Assembly: GCA_017615615.1 (NCBI GenBank)
Contig: JAFZZW010000031.1
Coordinates: 1 to 34,691, forward strand
Reading direction: 5' to 3'
DNA: 34,691 nt
From: Bacteroidales bacterium
Lineage (GTDB): Bacteria; Bacteroidota; Bacteroidia; Bacteroidales; UBA932
Shown here in pieces: positions 32,536-34,691 of this stretch. The stretch's first letter is position 1; every line of letters starts with the position of its first letter. A program made the translations under genes and the position numbers. The notes under the pieces are model-generated. The model saw nothing but the letters and a program-made list of their open reading frames with translations, did not search any database and had not been told where the DNA came from.

Positions 32536-33827
32536 AATACGTAACCGCCGACGAAGCCGTTTCGCTCGTTAGAAGCGGCGATACCATCTGCTGCCAGGGC
32601 GGGGCATCCGTACCTGTGCTCCTTCAGGAGGCCCTCGCAAGGCGCCACGCCGAGCTGCGGGACGTCACCATAACCTCCGGATTCAACGTCCACAAGGAAC
32701 CGGCGCCGTTCTGCAAGCCCGAATACAAAGACTCTTTTCTCGTCGACAGCATATTCCTGAGCGCAGACCAGCGCTCCCACGTGGCCGCCGGTTACGGTTC
32801 CATGACGCCCCTGTTCCTCGGCGAGGTCCCGGGCATGTTCCGCCGCGGGGAGTTCCCGGTGGACGTGGCATTCATCACCTGTTCCATGCCCGACGAAAAC
32901 GGCTATTGCAGTTTCGGCATTTCCGCCGACATTGCCGTGGCTGCCGCGGAAGTGGCAAGGGTGGTCATCGCGGAAGTCAGTCCCAACATCCCCTACCTGT
33001 ACGGTGACTGCCTGATCCACGAGAGCAAGATAAGCGCCGCAGTGCTGTGCGACGTCGCTCCGGTAGCCATGCAGTTCGGGGAGCCTACGCCTGTGGAGGC
33101 CGCAATAGGAGCCAACGTCGCGTCTGAGATTCCCGACGGCGCCTGCCTGCAGATAGGCGTGGGCGGCATTCCCAACGCCGTGCTCAACGGCATCAAGCAC
33201 CACAAGCATCTCGGCCTGCATACTGAGGCCATGACGGACGGGGTGATACGCCTGATGAAGGAGGGCGTCATAGACAATTCCCTCAAGAAGGTGCATCCGG
33301 GAGTAAGCGTGGCGGCGCTTGCCATCGGCTCCAGGGAGATGTACGCATACATCGACCACAACCGCAGCATGGAATTCTACGACGTGGCCTATACCAACAA
33401 TCCGTTCCTGATTGCCCGGAACCCCCGGGCCTGCGCCATCAATTCGGCCATAGAGATAGACCTGACCGGCCAGATATGCGCGGATTCGATCGGCCCCGTC
33501 ATATTCTCCAGCGTGGGCGGACAGCACGATTTCATGTACGGCTGCTCTTTGTCCGAGGGCGGCAGGACCTTTATCGCCATGCCGTCACGTACGGCAAAGG
33601 GAAAGGCCAAGATTGTGCCGACACTCACTCCCGGGGCGGGGGTCGTGACCACCCGTTTCCAGACTCAGTACGTAGCGACCGAGTACGGGATTGTGTATCT
33701 GCACAATCTCAATCTTGCCAAGAGGGCCAAAGCGCTCATCTCCATCGCCCATCCCGACGACCGTGAGGCCCTGGAGAAAGCGGCGTGCGAGCGCTTCGGC
33801 TACAGTTTTCTCAGGCTTTCCTTATAA
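32532..33827 (+). CDS. Acyl-CoA:carboxylate CoA-transferase (acetyl-CoA hydrolase/transferase family)
   Basis: A 431-residue protein of the family of acetyl-CoA hydrolase, 4-hydroxybutyrate CoA-transferase and succinyl-CoA:acetate CoA-transferase. It has the early GDTICCQGGASVPVLL, the CoA loop QIGVGGIPNAVLNGI and the catalytic glutamate Glu232 in LHTEAMTDGVI, followed by SVGGQHDFMYG and TEYGIVYLHN. It would move CoA from aryl-acetyl-CoA (the IorAB product) to acetate or another acid, keeping the thioester energy; Bacteroidota iorAB genes are more often followed by a phenylacetate-CoA ligase. It starts in a 4-nt overlap with the aminotransferase gene. Its tail overlaps the convergent korC by 17 nt. 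Confidence 0.92.
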   Translation: MKYVTADEAVSLVRSGDTICCQGGASVPVLLQEALARRHAELRDVTITSGFNVHKEPAPFCKPEYKDSFLVDSIFLSADQRSHVAAGYGSMTPLFLGEVPGMFRRGEFPVDVAFITCSMPDENGYCSFGISADIAVAAAEVARVVIAEVSPNIPYLYGDCLIHESKISAAVLCDVAPVAMQFGEPTPVEAAIGANVASEIPDGACLQIGVGGIPNAVLNGIKHHKHLGLHTEAMTDGVIRLMKEGVIDNSLKKVHPGVSVAALAIGSREMYAYIDHNRSMEFYDVAYTNNPFLIARNPRACAINSAIEIDLTGQICADSIGPVIFSSVGGQHDFMYGCSLSEGGRTFIAMPSRTAKGKAKIVPTLTPGAGVVTTRFQTQYVATEYGIVYLHNLNLAKRAKALISIAHPDDREALEKAACERFGYSFLRLSL

Positions 33828-34353
33828 TATCCATCCCCAGGCGGATGGCGTCCTCGTTCATGGGGATGAGGTGGTGGTGCCTTTCCGGCAGCGTCTTGCG
33901 CAGGGCCTTGAGCACGCCGTCTATCGACACGATGGGGTGGATCTTGAGGAATCCGCCGAGTATGATCATGTTGAACACTTTGATCATATTCATCTCCGCC
34001 GCCTTGTCCATGGCGTCTATCCTGTAGACGTTGATGTCCTTGCGTGTGGGAGGGGTGTTGATGCCGTATCCGTCGTAAATCAGGGTGCCGCCCGGTTTGA
34101 CCTTGCTCTCGAACTTCTCCAGCGAAGGCTGGTTGAGGACTATGGCGGTATCGTATGAGCTCAGTATGGGGGAGGATACGGGCTCGTCGCTGACGATGAC
34201 GGTCACATTGGCGGTGCCGCCGCGCTGCTCCGGTCCGTACGCCGGCATCCAGGTGACCTCCTTGTCTTCCATGAGGCCGGAGTATGCGAGGATCTTGCCC
34301 ATGGAAAGGACTCCCTGGCCTCCGAATCCGGATATGATTATTTCGTGTGTCAT
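33811..34353 (-). CDS. korC: 2-oxoacid:ferredoxin oxidoreductase gamma subunit
   Basis: A 180-residue gamma subunit of a 2-oxoglutarate- or 2-ketoisovalerate-type oxidoreductase. ATG at 34353 gives MTHEIIISGFGGQGVLSMGKIL, with the GFGGQG motif at 9-14, and a second hallmark VTWMPAYGPEQRGGTANVTV. A frame extension to 34485 runs through korB codons and is not real. It catalyses, with KorA and KorB, the ferredoxin-linked oxidative decarboxylation of a 2-oxoacid to acyl-CoA. Which oxoacid is used (2-oxoglutarate in a reverse or split TCA cycle, or branched-chain) cannot be told here. It follows korB after 7 nt and overlaps the CoA transferase tail to tail. Confidence 0.93.
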   Translation of the reverse strand: MTHEIIISGFGGQGVLSMGKILAYSGLMEDKEVTWMPAYGPEQRGGTANVTVIVSDEPVSSPILSSYDTAIVLNQPSLEKFESKVKPGGTLIYDGYGINTPPTRKDINVYRIDAMDKAAEMNMIKVFNMIILGGFLKIHPIVSIDGVLKALRKTLPERHHHLIPMNEDAIRLGMDIIRKA

Positions 34354-34360
34354 AATGCCT

Positions 34361-34691
34361 TTATTTACCGTTGTCTTTGAGGTCTCCGAGAGGGTAGTAG
34401 GGGACCATGTTCTCTTCCATCCACTGGTTGGCCTTGGCGGGGGACATCCTCCAGTTGGTGTTGCAGGTGGAAACAATCTCCACAAGGTTGGAGCCCTTGC
34501 CCTGCATCGAGTATTCGAACGCCTTGCGGATGGCTCGCTTCGCCTTCAGGATGGAAGCGACGCTTTCCACGCTCTGGCGCGTGACATAGCAGGTTCCCTC
34601 CAGGCCGGCGGCGATGTCCGCCATCTTCAGGGGGTAGCCGTGCAGCTTGGGATCGCGGCCGTAGGGGCAGGTCACCGTCTTCATGCCGATC
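34361..34691 (-). CDS. korB: 2-oxoacid:ferredoxin oxidoreductase beta subunit, 3' part
   Basis: Only the last about 109 residues of the beta (TPP-binding) subunit are in the window; the frame stays open to base 34691. The visible part, TCPYGRDPKLHGYPLKMADIA, VTRQSVES and VEIVSTCNTNWRMSPAKANQWMEEN, is the standard C-terminal region of KorB/VorB, with NWRM and the PLG ending (YPLGDLKD). The TPP and iron-sulfur motifs lie beyond the edge. It is co-directional with korC, 7 nt apart. Confidence 0.9.
   Translation of the reverse strand, partial: IGMKTVTCPYGRDPKLHGYPLKMADIAAGLEGTCYVTRQSVESVASILKAKRAIRKAFEYSMQGKGSNLVEIVSTCNTNWRMSPAKANQWMEENMVPYYPLGDLKDNGK

Overview
This 34.7 kb window is chromosomal DNA from a GC-rich member of the Bacteroidota, most likely an uncultured gut-type Bacteroidales. 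The evidence is a fimbrillin-like lipoprotein, a TonB receptor paired with a DUF4249 lipoprotein, Bacteroidota-type SerA, IorA and KorC proteins, and promoter boxes of the Bacteroidota form (TTTG, about 20 nt, TAnnTTTG). Species cannot be assigned from the sequence alone. I see no tRNA, rRNA, CRISPR array, transposase or phage gene.

Layout. 1-3.5 kb: the 3' end of an AAA ATPase, a bidirectional terminator, then (minus strand) two tandem tiny genes followed by a fimbrillin/beta-helix surface lipoprotein. 3.6-10.1 kb: a pRiA4b ORF-3-like acidic protein diverges from a YigZ/IMPACT protein. Then comes a serC-serA-TonB receptor-DUF4249 operon whose promoter lies inside the end of yigZ. 10.1-12.9 kb: two tandem palindromes, then a phosphoesterase / diacylglycerol-kinase-like / acyltransferase lipid cluster. 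12.9-22.1 kb (minus strand): a tight DUF1015-recQ-dnaG-metG-secreted protein operon with a recognisable promoter; dnaG carries an 84-bp in-frame palindromic insert. 22.1-27.9 kb (minus strand): a five-gene MacAB-TolC-like ABC export operon. 27.9-33.8 kb (plus strand): a KDG-kinase-like PfkB sugar kinase, then iorA-iorB-aminotransferase-CoA transferase. 33.8-34.7 kb (minus strand): korC and the 3' part of korB.

How the parts may work together. The iorAB cluster reads as a self-contained route for fermenting aromatic amino acids. The aminotransferase makes the aryl-2-oxoacid, IorAB oxidises it to aryl-acyl-CoA with reduction of ferredoxin, and the CoA transferase saves the thioester by moving CoA to another acid. 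KorBC, convergent with it, is a second ferredoxin-linked 2-oxoacid oxidase. SerC and SerA supply serine. DUF1015, which carries a DGHHR motif like that of ParB-type serine kinases, may be linked to the same metabolism although it sits in the replication/repair operon here.

The most unusual items are the 84-bp palindrome inserted in frame and in codon register into the dnaG linker, the pair of related 46-48 aa genes ahead of the surface lipoprotein, and the paired CGTGTGCAAA/TTTGCACACG hairpins after the DUF4249 gene.
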